A DNA stretch of 5,753 nt, taken from contig VBHV01000088.1 in the NCBI GenBank assembly GCA_005881995.1, positions 1 through 5,753 on the forward strand. The letters run 5' to 3'. The position numbers and the translations under genes are program-made. How positions within the stretch are numbered: position 1 is the stretch's first letter; each line of letters opens with the position of its first letter. Below are positions 5,051 to 5,753 of this stretch, in pieces. The stretch comes from Chloroflexota bacterium (GTDB lineage Bacteria; Chloroflexota; Ktedonobacteria; Ktedonobacterales; Ktedonobacteraceae). The notes beneath the pieces were generated by a model, which was not told where the DNA came from, did not search any database, and saw nothing but the letters and a program-made list of their open reading frames with translations.

Positions 5051-5753
5051 ATGTCTCTACTACCTACTCTAGCCCTGCGCGTAACAGACCTGGGCAATAG
5101 TATCGCCTTTTATCGCGACCGCGTTGGATTTACCCTTGTAGAAACGGACCTGGATCATGACGTGGCGACATTCCTGGATTCTGATGGTGATCCGATCTTG
5201 CTGGCTGGCCCAGGCGCGGGCGACCTGACACCGTTCATGGCAGAACAACATGATATCCTCAAACCAGGCGAAGTGATTGGTTTTCATGGGGGCGACCTGG
5301 TAGAGCGGGAGGCTGATTTGCGAAGTCGCGGGGTCGAGGATCTGCAACTGGCGGAATCGCAGTTCGGAGATACCACGTTGAGCCTGAAGGACCCCGCTGG
5401 CTACATTCTGAGCTTCATTTCCTCGCCGCAGCGTTCACCGGAGGAACATCTGGCTGTCTATGCGCGCATGCCTGATGAACTGGATGCGGCCCTGGCAGGC
5501 TTATCGGAGTTCGACCTTGAACTGACGAAAGAGGCAGCTTCGTGGAGTATCCGGCAGATTGTTCACCATGTCACCGATGGAGATCTGCTCTTCCTCACCG
5601 GGATGCGAGCCGCGTTGATGGTGCCCGGACAGCTCTACAAGCCAAATAACTTCGGTGGGAACGATCTCGTCTCAGAAAACCTGGACTACGCTCACCGGCC
5701 TATTGCACCGGCGCTTGCGCTCTCACGCGCTGTGCATGACTATGTTTTGGAAT
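5051..5753 (+). CDS. VOC (glyoxalase/bleomycin-resistance-like) domain fused to a DinB-like domain (3' truncated by window edge)
   Basis: The frame is open from ATG 5051 to the window end, 234 visible residues. The start is supported by AGGAAAGGA at 5035-5043, ending 7 nt before the ATG. Residues 4-124 form a VOC domain: TLALRVTDLGNSIAFYRDRVGF (6-27), a central TFLDSDGDPILLAGP stretch (40-54) and DTTLSLKDPAGYILSF (107-122). The usual metal ligands appear absent: no His in the first strand (ALRV instead of an H-x-V pattern) and Ser121 where DPxGNxxE has Glu. That fits a ligand-binding member more than an active glyoxalase. From about 136 a second domain begins, with PDELDAALAGLSEFDL and WSIRQIVHHVTDGD (165-178), matching the first metal-binding helix of DinB/YfiT-type four-helix proteins; His172 or His173 would be the first metal ligand. 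The other ligands are beyond the window. It follows the J-protein by 14 nt, probably the same operon. Substrate is unknown. Confidence 0.82.
   Translation, partial: MSLLPTLALRVTDLGNSIAFYRDRVGFTLVETDLDHDVATFLDSDGDPILLAGPGAGDLTPFMAEQHDILKPGEVIGFHGGDLVEREADLRSRGVEDLQLAESQFGDTTLSLKDPAGYILSFISSPQRSPEEHLAVYARMPDELDAALAGLSEFDLELTKEAASWSIRQIVHHVTDGDLLFLTGMRAALMVPGQLYKPNNFGGNDLVSENLDYAHRPIAPALALSRAVHDYVLE

Noticed and set aside
5069..5347. Minus-strand open frame opposite the VOC domain
   Set aside because: The plus strand carries a clear VOC-like protein across the same bases; the antisense product shows no family likeness.

Overview
This 5.75 kb window looks like ordinary chromosome from a free-living bacterium of moderate GC content (about half). 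My best guess, as inference only, is a Chloroflexota member, perhaps Ktedonobacteria-like. The guess rests on the style of the proteins: an RpoD-type sigma factor with a long acidic N-terminus, a DedA protein paired with an unknown anchored protein, and a VOC-DinB fusion. No rRNA, tRNA, CRISPR array, transposase or phage gene is visible.

Layout. (1) 1-1245, plus: the 3' part of an FGGY sugar kinase, most like gluconokinases; its N-terminus lies outside the window. (2) 1246-1419: a convergent intergenic gap with a 21-bp perfect direct repeat, a related inverted repeat and a good minus-strand terminator. (3) 1420-2640, minus: a 406-residue sigma-70 factor of the RpoD/SigA type, with substitutions at several promoter-contact positions. 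(4) 2641-3007: its regulatory region, holding a leader of about 195 nt, a near-consensus promoter, a perfect 9+9 bp palindrome over the -35 box, and two 50-bp tandem repeats. (5) 3008-4137, minus: a two-gene translationally coupled unit, an unknown membrane-anchored protein followed by a DedA-family membrane protein. (6) 4138-4234: a divergent promoter region. (7) 4235-5753, plus: a tightly packed run of dUTPase, a J-domain-only protein, and a VOC (glyoxalase-like) plus DinB-like fusion cut by the window end.

Functional picture. The right-hand operon groups nucleotide-pool sanitation (dUTPase), an Hsp70 co-chaperone and a probable small-molecule binding or detoxification protein. A housekeeping or stress-maintenance role is plausible but inferred. 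The sigma factor and the DedA pair are separate units. I see no convincing defence island or wholly new multi-gene system. The most noteworthy signals are the altered sigma factor with its palindrome-bearing promoter, the 31-residue internal duplication in the DedA partner, the apparent loss of a key arginine in DedA, the VOC-DinB fusion, and a dUTPase promoter placed so that the transcript could be leaderless.
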